A stretch of 64,000 nucleotides of DNA from Mytilisepta virgata (lineage: Eukaryota > Mollusca > Bivalvia > Mytilida > Mytilidae), in NCBI GenBank assembly GCA_028015205.1, contig CM051518.1, positions 60,591,978 through 60,655,977 of the forward strand. The letters run 5' to 3'. The notes beneath the pieces are model-generated. The model made no database searches. It was not told the origin of the DNA and saw only the letters and a program-made list of their open reading frames with translations. This document shows positions 47,216 to 60,300 of the stretch, one piece after another (within the stretch, counting starts at the first letter, position 1; each line of letters begins with the position of its first letter). Made by a program: the position numbers and the translations under genes.

Positions 47216-50200
47216 CTATTTGATCACATCCTTCAATGTCACAGACTTCAGTTCCTCAAATGTTTGATCAAGTGCTTGCTTAGTGAGAGAGAAGCTTCTA
47301 TTGGCTGATTTCATCATAAGTTGAACTTTGACCTGATTCAAGATGTCTGCTGACCTCCTGATTAACATATCAGCAGCATGCTGTGATCCGGAATGTTTCA
47401 AAGATCTTCTGGACAGTTTAATTAAGCGGTGGTCCTGAAAGTTATGAAATACTTATTTATAAAGCAAACCAAAAAAATGAAACTCACCTTATTCAATAGA
47501 TACCTGTAACAGCACCATAGGAACAAAACCTAGTGTTTTAGGATTTCAAACCAGAGTTCATAAATTCAAGAAACCTTTTAATTAATTCATAAACACAAGC
47601 ATGAGTTTCCCTATATTTTGATCATCTTTAAAATATTACATACTACATGTATTATTCAACAGGTGTTTTCATATCAATCTTGTATTATGTGCAAAGCAAG
47701 CGTTAGCTGTATTGGCCCAAGTGATTACTACAGGATTACTATGAAAACAAGGCATTGATACAGGGCAAATAAAGAATACCACCGCAATATGTTGACAGGT
47801 AAACAATTATAGTGTATGTTGGCACACTATTATTCTTGACCCAATAAAGTGTTGGATATTATAATATACATTACACAGAAATATTGGAACTACCACAAAA
47901 ACCAGATGAAAAACCAAAAAATTTAGAAATTTAGCCACATTGCTTTTTTGGCCCGTTTAACTCCCTAAATCTCTAAAACTGTAAAAGATGGGAAATATCT
48001 GTTGACACACTATTGAAAGCACTCATCAAGATGAAATAAAAGAAAAAATCTCAATAACATTATATGACCGCAAATATTTGCAGTTGTATAAAAACAGGGT
48101 CATTGCAAGATTTCAACCACAATGGATTCATTTATCGGAAGATGAACTACTGTATAAATGCAATGTTTTAAAGCAATTCCAGTTATATTAAATGTACCAG
48201 AATGACATACCTTGAGCTGTGTTTGTAGAAGTTCTTGTAACTGTTCTGAATAGTCATCAATATCCTCACCATCTAGTATTATACACTCATGTGCCTCCTT
48301 TTCTACATACTGGAAAACAAAATAATATTTTCTGTGTAAAGTGAACAAACCTGAAACAGAATCTTGTCAATTATATTATGTGCTTATTTTCATAATAATT
48401 TTCTGATTTCTGCAACACATGATGTCAACCTAACTATAATTCTACAGATAATTCCATCATTTTCAAAATTGCTTGAATTTGCTTGTCTTTACAGTCAAAC
48501 CTGTGTATAAAGACCACCAAGGAGACCAAAGAAATGTGCCCTTTAGGTTAATTTTACAGGTTCATGGGGACATTTTCACAGTTTCCTTTATAGACAATGA
48601 TTTGCTATAGAGAGGTGTACTTTAAAGCAGGTTTGACCTTTTTATTATTTATTTCAAAGAACACTTTAGATACACTTCATGATACTAGGAAGTACCTCAC
48701 AAGATATATCATGAGAGATTTGGTGATTTGACTATCTCTTACAAAAACCTACCTCATCAGTTTGAATAAGTTTCTGAGGAATGTGATCTCTAAGGCTGTA
48801 TTTATCACAGATGTGTAATGTCTCAAAAGTTAGTTGTCTGATGTACATTTGGGTGCTAACAATAGCCTATAATCATAAAATGACTTCTAAGATACATGTA
48901 TATAATGTCAGAAAAATAAAGACAGAATAGGAAAAATCCTATACCTAACATTTACAATTGACAATAATAAAAGTTCATGAAAACCTGACTGGATAAAAAG
49001 TACTAAAAGTAAAAAAAAAAAATATTGCACATCAATGTAACCTCTTATCTATTGTTGATATGTTCACAAAAACTCTTTACACTGAAAAATTTTGGCTTGT
49101 ATATATTATTTTCTTCTGTTAAGAACTTACATTTGGATCTTGATGATATATTTAGTAATATCCATATCTGAAACTTAATAAGGACTACCCATGGCAAATA
49201 CAATAAAATTTGGAATAAACTGCCTCAAATGTTTCGAAGACATTTCTAATGTTCAGCAACTATTTGGTGCTCAATTTGGTGAAAAAGAGACGGATAAAAA
49301 TATCATCTACTGTATTTTCTTGACTATAAGTCTATGTAAACTATAGGTCTAATTGTTACTTTCTCCATAGACTTATAATGGTAAAATGGTCATTTAAAGT
49401 AAAAAAAAGTCTCAACCTATAGGCAGGAAAATATGGTACATTGTAAGTCCATCAAATTTTTCAAATTTATTTAATGAATAAACATGTTTATTGGTATGTA
49501 TAGACATACATGTTTATCAACAGTTCTCTGTATACATTCCAATATCTCTGGTGGTGTGGAATCTCCCAAAGTCTTCTTCAAACTCTTATATCTGAACTGA
49601 TTGTCAAAGTAAAAATCACATTTCCCCTGCAAGGATACATCAAATATAAAACCTTAATTTTTCATAAATCCATCCAGTTTGCAGGTAAATATATTCAAGT
49701 CAGTTAGGAAAGTCATATGCTGATTTGCCCTTTATTTTGCTAACAATGAATATTAAGCGGTACAGAGTATGCATCAATAACACAATCTCCACACAATCAG
49801 CTGCACTAGGGAAGGACCCCTTTTGTGTGCTCATCGACATGATCTCCTGTGATTCCCTTTAGTTTGAACCTCTTTAATGTATAAGCTGACCTGCATATAT
49901 CCCAAATACTGCTTCTGAGTAAATTTCACCTTTATTTCAATCCAAATAAAAAAAAAATTTAAACTACCCTAAAAGGGGGGTATACTGTAAGAGGCAACAC
50001 AGAGTCAAATTCGGCTAATAAAGGCCGTTTTAACAGAATTTATTGATAAATTAACTATGCACTTCACTCGCAATCTTTTCATAAAATCAATATGACTGTT
50101 TGTGAGTGAGATTGGTAGATTTTTCATCAAATTAAATTCCTTCAAAATGACCATTATTACTAAGATTCTGTGAATTTGGGATGAAGTCATAAACTTGTCT

Positions 50201-53200
50201 ACATTCTCACTGCAAACTTTTTATTCTGTATCATTAAATTTTGTTTACCATATTAATTTATTAAATTTTACCTTAAGACAGTTCCTAAATAAAATGGCTT
50301 GTGTATTTGTTTCTGGTGTTAACTTCTTCATTTTCTGTATATTTAACACATACTGTGCTAAATAATCTGCCAAATCTTCCTAATAAATTAAAAAAATCAG
50401 AAAATAATTGTTTTACTATTGAAAATGCAAAAATTTCGAGTATGATGTAATATTATTGTTGTACATGTATATTGTTTCTGACACTACTGCCCACCATACT
50501 TTGTTGCACATGCACATTTCTGTCATCACTGGCCTCCCTTTTTGTTGTACATGTGTATTAGTGCAGTCACTACTGCCCATGGCCACCCAATCACCCCTTG
50601 TTGTACATATCTGATCTTTTTCTACCATATGTATACAGTAGAACCCCCAAAAACCGGCCCCTCTGAAAACCGGATTCCTCTGAAAACCGAACTTTTACTT
50701 TCGGTCCGGAATTTTTCCATATATATTCAAGTAAAAAAATCCTCTGAAAACCCTACCCTCTAAATTCCGAACACCGGCCATACTTTCCGGTACAAAACAT
50801 ATATATTCTTGTCAAATTAACCTCCAGAAACCGGCCGAAACAATGTATTACCTGGAAATCAGTGAACCATAATACATGTCATCCTTAAGGTAACAGGTAC
50901 ATAAATGGGCTATCTCACAGATTTTTATGACATTTTGCAAGCAATTAGAGCGTGTGGAAATGCATATGAATATCGAAAAAATATATAAGTAACTTTTATA
51001 CTTTCGGATATATATTGAATATTCTGTAGAAAGAAGTACAAATGTATAGGATGCACGTAAATATCGCAAAAAATATTGAAAAATTTTACTTTACATTGCC
51101 TTTTCTCAAAAACGTGTCCTACGAATTTTCTTTAAAACTGATATGTTATTGCCACTAAAATTTCCGTTTTATTGATATGAAAGCTATAGGGGGTCACCGA
51201 ATTCGTTATTGCAGTATAAATCACCCAAGTGACTGTGCAATACCTAAAAACGTCGAAAAATAAGATTTAGAGCCACGACGTCACGATTATTTTTGCCTTT
51301 TCGGCGCATTTTCCACCCTGTGCAGCAGATTCAACTATCCATACTCAAAAAACGAATTCGATGACCCCTTGTAAATTTTATATCAATAAAACGAAAATTC
51401 CAGTAGCAAAAACATATCATTTTTAAAGAAAATTCGTAGGACAGGATTTCGAGAAGTGTTAATTTATAGTCCAAATTACTTAACTTTTTTTACGATATTT
51501 ATGTGTATTCTATATATTTGCATTACTATTTTCCGGATATTTAAGTTGCTATATCTCAGAAAATGTAAAAGTTATATATATCATTTTTTCGATGCTCATG
51601 TGCAGTTCCTCAAGCTCTAGTTGTAAATAAAATTTCATAAAATTCCGTGAGATTATCCATTTACGTACCTGTCACCTTAATCGATCGATGATTGACATCA
51701 ATAAACTAAATAACCATTCTAAATAAAGGTGTGAAAGTTGTTAATCAAACAATAATCAGGCATCAATAAAAACGTCGCATTGAAATTAAAAACAATTAAT
51801 TGTATTAAAATAATATGCGCATGGTATATGTACATATGTAAGCACATGGTACAAGTTTATAACATGGTTATAATACATTGTAATACACTTCCGGTTTCAC
51901 TCTCCGGATCAGATACGTCTTTTCCGGAACCTCCTAAAACCGGACCCTCTGAAAACCGGCCGATTTCTCCGGTCCCACAGCTGTTCGGTTTACAGAGGTT
52001 CCACTGTATTATTTCTGTCACTACTAGTCCCCTCCCCTCATTGTTGTACTTACCTGAGCTATTGCTATCATCTGTATATTATTTATCTCACTACTACCCA
52101 CTCCCCCTACTCTTTGTTGTACATGTACATTATTTCTATCAGCACCCCCACCCCTCTTTTGTTGCACATACCAAAGCTTTTGCTACCATCTGAATATTAT
52201 TTCTGCCACTACTGCCCCCCCCCCCCACCCTTCCCCCCTTGCTTGACTTACTTATGCCAGCTTTCACTCTCTCTGTTTATTATTTCTGTCACTACTTCCT
52301 ACCCTGCCTTTGCTGTAAATACTGCCCCCCCCCCCCCCCATTTTACATACCTGAGCTTTTGCTACTGTCTGTATATTATTTCTACCACTACTACTCCTGC
52401 TGTTGTCTTCTAAACTTTCTATTATTGTTTGGTACTGAAAAACAGAAAGTTATCATACAAGAATTGGAGATTTTCAAGCTGTTCAACTACAAAGACTAGT
52501 TGACTTATGAAGTCTGGTAAGGCTTACCTTGTTCCAATGTTTAGTACATAGTAACAGAAGATTGTACTAGCCACCTTCAGCCTATGTACTGCATGTCACA
52601 TTAAAATCACAAATTTATTCCTGTCTCCAACATTCTGTGACGTGGTGTGCCCATTATTTCAGAAAATAATATTATGACAATCAGGTGTTAAATATTTGGG
52701 ACCACATAAAAAATTTGACTCATTGGAAAATTCGACTAAAGCAAGTTTGAGATAACTGTATGTTAAAAAAAATCAACTCGAGTCCAAATTTTGTAAACAA
52801 AACATTTAATTTCAAATTTGTTTGGGCGATTTTATATTTCATACAAAAATCTAGATGCATCTAAGCATTTTTCTTGGATCCTTTTAAAAATTTCATTAAT
52901 GCAGACAAAAGACCACTTGAACTCTTTTTAGATATTCTCCTCATAAATGTTTCCATTTTATGTGGAATATTTTCATTGGATGTGAAATCAAAAAGATGTG
53001 TCCATGTTGAATTCTTACAGTTAAGTATATGTCATTAAGCTTAATTTTTCCATTCCATAAGATAACAAATTTAGCCCAATTAAATTTAAAATTTTTTATT
53101 TAAAGAAGGAGTACCTTATTTAACTGATTATCCATTTTCTTTTCCTCTGTATGCATGTTTGTGTGCAGTTTTATTAATAAATCTAATGTGTCGCCTCCCT

Positions 53201-53918
53201 TTTCCTGCATTTTTTCTTCCTGTTCAAGTTTTTCCAGTTGTCTTGTTTTCAATCTTTCTAAGCAGTATTCACAAACTCTTATATATAAGGTCAATTCAGG
53301 TTCCACTGAAGGACTCTTATAAATAAAAATTGTCAATAGAATAATTATTGAATAAGATTTAATATCAATGAATATATTTTTCACATCATTCTCCCCTTTC
53401 AGAAGACTCTGTTAACCAGCTGGTTCCCTACTGTCTAATGGGAGCTTCATGCATAATAAATCAAGTCTAGGGGAAAATGGTTTTATTTCAAATCAGTGCT
53501 GCTTAAATTTTTTTTTTAATCATCAGGGTGGGACCATTAAACTTGCATTTGAGTTTAATATCTCCTCCTTCCCCCCCCCCAAATTCAAAGAATATTGAAG
53601 AATAGCAACAAAAATAATTTCCTTTGCTTGTAATTTTGTAATATACAGATAGGGATTTTATGTCATAAATTAATCCACCATATTCCTCCTTTCATAGCTG
53701 TTTTATTTTATTACAAATCCACATAAATTTCAGTATCTTACCCCTATAACCTTAATAACAGCCAATCGAGGTTCCGTTGTGTCCTCATCATCTGGAAGGT
53801 AGAGTATAACATCTCTGAAAGAGCATGATTTACATACGGCTCGACCACAAACTTTACAGTTGTGTTTACTGCGTACCAAATTAAACTTTTGTTGACATTT
53901 CTGACACTGATTTGCCAT
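47216..53918 (-). CDS. FYVE-type zinc finger protein, eight coding exons, 372 residues
   Basis: Minus-strand exons in order: 53918-53742, 53315-53115, 52434-52351, 50379-50272, 49626-49510, 48866-48753, 48309-48211, 47434-47216. All have GT..AG borders and every intron is phase 0. Residues 1-80 form a FYVE-like double zinc finger with eight cysteines (C5, C8, C21, C24, C29, C32, C74, C77) and an RVC motif before the last pair. FYVE domains normally bind phosphatidylinositol 3-phosphate on endosomes. Here the basic motif is RSKHNCK rather than R(R/K)HHCR and the usual N-terminal WxxD is absent, so lipid binding may be altered. Residues about 80-125 are a charged helix or coiled coil (RQLEKLEQEEKMQEK). 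The rest is helical-looking with no domain I recognise. The ATG follows a plausible 5'-UTR splice acceptor (TCTTCTTTTAAG). Endosomal trafficking is a guess from the finger alone. Confidence 0.82.
48492..48638. mobile_element. Tigger-like MITE in a FYVE-gene intron
   Basis: CAGTCAAACCTGTGTATAAAG at the left and, inverted, CAAACCTGCTTTAAAG at the right match as terminal inverted repeats. TA precedes the left end; the outermost bases of the right end are lost. It is about 147 bp with no coding sequence, between exons 6 and 7. Confidence 0.5.
49308..49438. mobile_element. 131-bp MITE in a FYVE-gene intron
   Basis: TACTGTATTTTCTTGACTAT and, inverted, TACCATATTTTCCTGCCTAT form the ends. The interior is short and AT-rich. 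It lies just left of exon 5 in an intron. Confidence 0.5.
50636..52006. mobile_element. Tigger/pogo-like non-autonomous element carrying a nested insertion
   Basis: The ends CAGTAGAACCCCCAAAAACC and, inverted, CAGTGGAACCTCTGTAAACC are flanked by TA (50634-50635, 52007-52008). Subterminal regions repeat TCTGAAAACCG several times on both sides. Without the nested 788-bp element the original is about 580 bp. No transposase is present. Confidence 0.72.
50889..51676. mobile_element. 788-bp fold-back element flanked by TTAA, nested
   Basis: GGTAACAGGTACATAAATGG at the left pairs with GGTGACAGGTACGTAAATGG read inverted from the right. Similarity continues to the centre (AATTTTCTTTAAAACTGATA TGTTA versus its inverted match near 51420), so each arm is close to 390 bp. 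TTAA flanks both ends (50885-50888, 51677-51680), pointing to piggyBac-like insertion. The centre around 51290-51330 is unpaired. Confidence 0.72.
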
Positions 53919-54348
53919 ATTTTCTTGCTTAAAAGAAGACGGAAAAATAGTAACACACAAATGATTGCAAATTTTTCATGGGTTAGAGATGTCAGTAATA
54001 AACATCAATTTTAAAATCAAAACATCAAATTGTCCTCAAATCATATTAAAAAATAAATAAATTTTTAAATTTAAGTTATTAACAATATTTTTGCTTTTTA
54101 CGTAATTTGTGAATTATATTTTTAAAGGTGTCATAACAATATAAATTTTTGCCTAAAAGGCTATCAGCCCAAGAAGTGCCATTAGAAACCAACCTTTGTT
54201 TGCATTTTCTGCCCATGTTGTGTGCTTAACAGAGAATTTGGAATTATATTTACTCTACTAGATGCTAAATCTTTAATCTTATAGTCAGAGAAGATTATCA
54301 TAACTACTTACGTTTCCTTTGGCACGGGGACAACAAATTCAACAAAGA

Positions 54349-56089
54349 GACTAGAGGCTCTCAAGAGCCTGTATTGCTCACCTGGATTTAACTTTTCACC
54401 TTGAGCAGGACTAGAAATTTAAGAGTTGCAGTCCATTTGTCTGGTTTTTTTTGTAGGGTTCTATGTCAAACTAAGTTTAGCTGTCACAGACATCTTGGTT
54501 GACAGTCCAGGTCAATGGACACATTTCTGAAAGAGGACCATCTAAGGACAAATGCTGCCAATGTAAGTTCCAATGGGCTCAGTAGTTTCAAACAAGAAGA
54601 TTTTTGAGTGAATTTCCCATAGTGTCCTATGTTAAACTAAATTCGGCTGTGGTGGCCATCTTGGTTCACAGTCCACAAAATCGGACATCTTTCTGAAAGA
54701 GGACCTCCTAAGGACCATTGCTGCCAGGTCTGGTTCCAATTGGTCAAGTGATTTCAGACAAGAACATTGTTCAATGAATTTTCCCATAGAGCCCTATGTC
54801 AAACTAATTTCAGCTGTGACAGCCATCATGGTTGACAGTCCAGGTCATTGGAAATTGTAAATTGTTACCAAGCGTAGTTCTAATTGGCTCAGTAGTTTCA
54901 AACGAGAAGATTTTTGAGCGAAAATCCCATAGGGTCCTATGTTAAACTAAGTTCGGCTGTGGTGGCCATCTTGCTTCAGAGTCCATGAAATCAGACACAC
55001 TTCTGAAAGAGGACCTCCTAAGAACCATTGCTGCCAAGTCTGGTTTCAATTGGTCAAGTGATTTCAGACAAGAAGATTTTTCATTGAATTTTTCCATATG
55101 GCCCTATGTCAAACAAAGTTTGGCTGTGGCAGCCATTTTCGTTGACAGTCCGGGTCATCAGAAATTGCTACCAAGTAGAGTTCTAATTGGCTAAGTGGTT
55201 TCAGACAAGATGATTTCTGAGTGAATTTCTCATAGGGTCCTATGTTTAACTAAGTTCGGCTGTGGTGGCCATCTTGGTTCACAACCCACGAAATTGGACA
55301 TATTTCTGAAAGAGGACCTCCTAAGGACCATTTCTGCAAACTCTGGTTCTAATTGGTCAAGTGGTTTCAGAAAAGAAGATTTTTCAATGAATTTTCCCAT
55401 AGGGCCCTATGTTAAACAAGTTCGGTTTTGGCGGCCATGGTGGTTTACAGTCCGGGTCATCGGACGAAATTCTGAAAGAGGACCATCTAAGGACCATTGC
55501 TACCAAGTCTAGTTCTACTTGTCTAAGTGGTTTCAGACAAGAAGATTTTTAAATGAATTTTCCTATAGGATCCTATGTTTAACTAAGTTCGGCTGTGGAG
55601 GCCATCTAAGGCTAACAGTCCGGGTCATCGGACATATTTCTAAAAGAGAACCTCCTAAAGACAATTGCTGCCAACTTTGATTCCAATTGGCATTGTAGTT
55701 TCATAGAAGAAAATTTTTTAAATTCATCCCCCCTTTTTTCTATACTTTAGTAACAGCAGCCATGTCCGTTGGAAGTCAGGGATGTCGGACATACTTTTAG
55801 AAGGGGGCCACCCAATAACCATTACACCAAAGTTTGGTCCCAATTGGCCCAGTGGTTTCAGTGGAGAAGATCTTTAAAGGAAAGTTTATGCCTGGCGCCA
55901 TCTTTAAGGCCCAATACTCCTATAAGGGGTAAATCAATGATATTGGTCAAGTTGACTTATTTGTAAATCTTACTTTGTTGAACATTTCTGCTGCTTACAA
56001 TTTGTCTTTATCTATAATAATATTCAAGATAATAACCTAAAACTGCAAAATTCCCTTAAAATTAACAATTTAGGGGCAATAAACCAAAA
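54349..56089 (-). mobile_element. Helitron-like element 3, interrupted
   Basis: The left border ACTAGAGGCTCTCAAGAGCC TGTATTGCTCACCTGG is the inverted 3' end of the family. Inside are about eight units of 150-167 bp alternating between two types (TTCGGCTGTGGTGGCCATCT T and CAGCTGTGACAGCCATC), then a block shared with element 2 (CTCCTATAAGGGGT..AATTTAGGGGCAATAA). It stops where element 4 begins, so its 5' end is lost or displaced. Confidence 0.6.
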
Positions 56090-56575
56090 CAAGAGGCTCT
56101 CAAGAGCCTGAATCGCTCACCTGACAAACAATGCACTATAAACTAAATTAATATATTAATGTTTGTTGTAAATTAAACTGAGTATTAAAGGTCACATAAA
56201 ATGCTGAAAATACCTTTAAAAGCCTTTCAAGAACCTCTGAAAAGAAATGGGCATGAGTTCTCCCTACGCTTGATTAAGATACAGTCATGGTCAATCTGAT
56301 GATTCACAATACAAAATACAAGCTTTAATTCATCTTCAAATACAAGTATAAATCTTTTGGTCTATATGTTGTCTTCGTTTTTAAAATGTTTGAAAGAAGT
56401 TATGTAAAAATTGTGGGTTAAGGCTTTTTATTGTACTTGAAAAGGAAATATTGCAGGAACAATCATGCTAAGTTTCATCCAAATCCCCCTAATAGTTTCA
56501 GAGGAGAAGATGTTTGAAAATTTTTAACAACGATGATGACAGACACCAAGTGATGGCAATTAAAAGCTCACATAT
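56090..56575 (-). mobile_element. Helitron-like element 4, short copy
   Basis: It starts with a second terminal hairpin, AAGAGGCTCTCAAGAGCCTG followed by AATCGCTCACCTGAC. It ends with GACAGACACCAAGTGATGGC then AAAAGCTCACAT, which matches the inner side of the 5' hairpin of element 2; the outer 5' hairpin is missing. There are no tandem repeats inside. A duplicated CATCATCACCATTCA motif follows at 56603 and 56718. Confidence 0.55.
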
Positions 56576-57396
56576 TATGAAGTTTAATCATTGTTATACA
56601 ACATTCTCATCATCACCATTCACCAAGGATACCATGTTTACTTTAAAAACCAAATATTGTTGAAATCCGAGCAAGTGTAAAAAATGGCGGGAAAATGGCC
56701 GTCCAAAACAAACTTTCATCATCACCATTCAACTCGGGATACCATGTTTGCCTTGAAAGTAGCTTTCTTTTTTTTTTTTTTTTTTTTTAACTAACAAAAC
56801 TATTTATTGCACAATATGAGTTGTTAACAATTGTCTAATCTGATACAACTATCTCAGAATAGCTCTTCCCTGTATATTAATTATCAGTTGAACCAGGAGA
56901 TTCAAAAGATAAAAATGGTATTTTGATAAAATGTTAAGCAATTACATTTCAATGAATTACAACAACAACAAAAAACAGGAATTTAGTTACAATATACTGA
57001 CTTGGAATTCGCATGGCTTGAAAATACATAATATGATCAGCATAATGAGATTAACCCATGAGGTGCCTCTTTTAAATTCTTTCCGGAAAAAAAAAGTACC
57101 TCCGTTAACGATTTAACACTTAGAATTTTGTTTACGATTGAAATCGAAAGAAGACACGTGTGTACATGCAGAAGACGGGGTTTTGAATCGGATTTAATTA
57201 ATACAAATGTTATATTTCTAAGAATATATATATTTCTTTTCATTATACATTTGCTGGTTTGAAAGATGTGTGGTTAGACAAGTGAAATTGATGATATACA
57301 TGGAAACTTAGGATTGTTTGTCATGTTAAAGGAGGTAACTCTTGATGAAATAATTACAGTACGCGAAATAAATACAATACCAGAACAATACGTTAT

Positions 57397-60300
57397 TTAA
57401 ACTACCGTTTCAATTCCTTCCATACAATTTCTACAAAATGGTACATTCTTGTAAGGCATCAAATATTTTTTACATTCTCTTTTAAGATTGGCAAACATGT
57501 TTATTTGCTTTTGTTTATAGTCTGACAAATAGTAACTTTTGTGTATTGAAAACAGTATAATGTTCAAAAGAAGGTTAACTGGGTAGTATTCTATCATCTC
57601 AATTTTGTAGCCTAGTATCAAATTTTTAAAATTAAGTACATGGGTATCAAGTTTCAATTTTGTGAATAACAATTTTACCTTATTCCAGTATTCTTCTAAA
57701 TATTTGCATTTAATGAAAAAATGTTCATAATCTTCTGGTATTTGACATTTCAAACAATTTTTATTACTCACAATTTTCCATGTAAATAACAGTTTTCTGT
57801 TTGGTAGTATGTGATGTAACAACTTCCATCTGAAAACTTTTAACTTGTTATGTATTAAAAATTCAAATGTAAATTTTAAGGATGCATATAAAATTGATCT
57901 ATTATCTAAGTTAAAGAGTCTTTTCCATCTGCTTAGGCCTGGCGGTAGAGTATCTGTTTCTTCTTTATTTATGAAATTGTAAATAGTTTTTAGTTTAAGA
58001 TTTTCTAACTTTATCATTTCATTTTTCTTAATTAGGGTTTGAGTTATTTTTGTTTTGACCTTAGTTTTGGATGATATTTCTTGCTTCAGTATTTCCTTCC
58101 ACACTTGTGGTATTGCATTTTTTAACTGAACAAATTCTGAAATCCAATTGGTTTTTATTTTTAATTTTTCTAAGACAATTTTTTCTGATAATTCTCCCTT
58201 TTCATTTATAATGTCATTAATGAATAAAATACCATTTTTTATCCAGTTTTGGAATATTAAGCATTTGTTATTTGTTTTTATGAACTGGTTACCCCATAAA
58301 AGCTGTTGTCGTATTGTACGAAACTCTTTTGGCGGACTATTTGGTGGTTTATTAATTTTTATAAATGTATCAATTAGTTCAAAGTAGAATTTTGGTATAT
58401 TTCTATTAAGGTCTGGGATTGACTTGAGCTTATCTAATTGCATTTTGAATAATAAATTGTTTTCACCATATTTGTTGAAGAAAAGGGATGGAATTAGTTT
58501 CCAATTGGCGTTATCTGAAGTTTGAATCCGCTGTATCCATGATAGTTTGATTGCGTTAAGAAAGTTATCTAAATTAGTCATTTTCAGACCACTTTCAACA
58601 TAGCTTCTGCTTAATGTTATACGACTAATTTTCTCAGATTTGTTTTCCCATACATAATTATAAATTAAAGATTTAAGTTGATTAAATACCTCTTTTGGAA
58701 TTGGAGTGACTGATGCTAAGAAGGTAATGTTGGAAATTAAAAAGGTTTTGGCTACTGTGATTCTACCTATCATTGTTAATTTTCTCTTTTCCCACTTATT
58801 GATCTCATTTTTAATTTTGCTTTTGATTTTTTCAAAGTTAAGTTTATCACATTCACTCTGATCTATTCCAAAGTATACACCCAAACTTTTTACAGGTCCG
58901 GTATTCCATTTGATATTTTCAAACTTTTCTTTACAATGTTTTTGTCTACTGCCAACCCATATGCCTTCTGTTTTTGACTTATTAATTCTCAAGCCTGATA
59001 ATGTACCAAATTCTTCCAACAAATTTATAGATAATGTTACATCATTTTTCGATTTTAGAAAGAGTGTTGTATCGTCAGCTAACTGTGAAATTTTAATTGT
59101 ATGGTTTTTTCCATCGATTTTTATGTCAAATCCTTTAATGTTTGTGTCTTGTCTTATTTTGCAGGCTAAAATTTCTGCAGCTAAAACGAAGATTATAGAA
59201 CTTAAAGGACAGCCTTGTCTTATGCCTCGATGGATGCTGTATGGAGCAGAAATCCACCCATTGTTTATTATACAGCCTTTGATGTCATTATAAAGGGTTT
59301 TGACCCAATTTATAAAACTTTCTGGTAAGCCAAATTTGACAAGTGATTTGTACATAAATGACCATTCTAGTGAATCAAAAGCTTTACTGAAATCAATAAA
59401 TAATATAGCACCTTCTACATTAAATTTTTCAGAGTATTCGATTATATCTTGAATTTGACGTATATTAAAGCCTATATATCTGTTTTTGACATACCCATTT
59501 TGGTCATTATGAATAATTTTGGGTAAAATTGGTTTTAGTCTTTGAGCTAATGCATAAGCTATTATCTTGACATCTACATTTAAGAGAGTTATAGGGCGGT
59601 AGTTGTCGAGGTTTAAAGGATCATTTTTTTTGTAAAGCAGAGATAGTACTCCTATTTTTTGTGATGATGTCAGCTCTTGATGATTAAAACAGTAATTAAA
59701 GACTCTAACGATAAAATTTTTTAATTCGTCCCAAAAGGTTCTATAGAACTCGACTGTTAAACCGTCTAGTCCTGGAGCTTTATTTATTTTCATGTTAAAA
59801 ACTGCCTGTGTACATTCTTTGATAGTTAGTTCACCTTCAAGGTTTTTGCTTTCATTATCTTTTAATTTATGATTTATTTTTGTGTCATTTATAAAGTTAT
59901 TAATTGCAGCTACATCTGGGTCTGTACTACAATATAAAGTTTCATAATAATTTTTTTCTAGGTTAAGAATACTAGTTTGATTGCTAGTGATATTTCCATT
60001 TTCACCTTTTAGAGCAGTTATTGTTTTTTTTACTTGACGTGATTTTTCTAAGCTTGCAAAAAATTTTGTATTTTTCTCACCTTCTTCAATCCATTTGATT
60101 CGTGATCTTACTTGTGCTCCCTTGGCTTCTTTTATATATAAATCTTCAAGCTCGTTTTCAATTTCTTTAATATTATGAATTACATGTGGATTCTTTGAAT
60201 CTTGTGTATTTAATTTTTTTAGCTTTATTTCTAAATCTCTTTTTATGTTTTTCTTTTCAGATGCCAGCTTTTTACAGAAAGATGATGTTAGTTCTTTTAC

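Larger units (their letters stand above)
50455..52400. repeat. Minisatellite copying part of FYVE-gene exon 3, split by a transposon
   Basis: Units of roughly 50-110 bp (TTGTTGTACATGTACATTAT TTCT..CACTACTGCCC) lie at 50455-50635 and 52010-52400. The array runs into exon 3 (52351-52434): the exon's 3' part with its splice donor (on the plus strand ACATACCTGAGCTTTTGCTA) reappears in altered form at about 52050, 52170 and 52250. The copy near 52050 keeps a perfect donor (CAG|GTAAGT on the minus strand). C runs of 14-16 bases interrupt the array. A Tigger-like element (50636-52006) splits it. Confidence 0.65.

Noticed and set aside
52114..52413. Pro/Tyr/Ser-rich plus-strand frames
   Set aside because: They are antisense to FYVE-gene exon 3 and its minisatellite with C runs.
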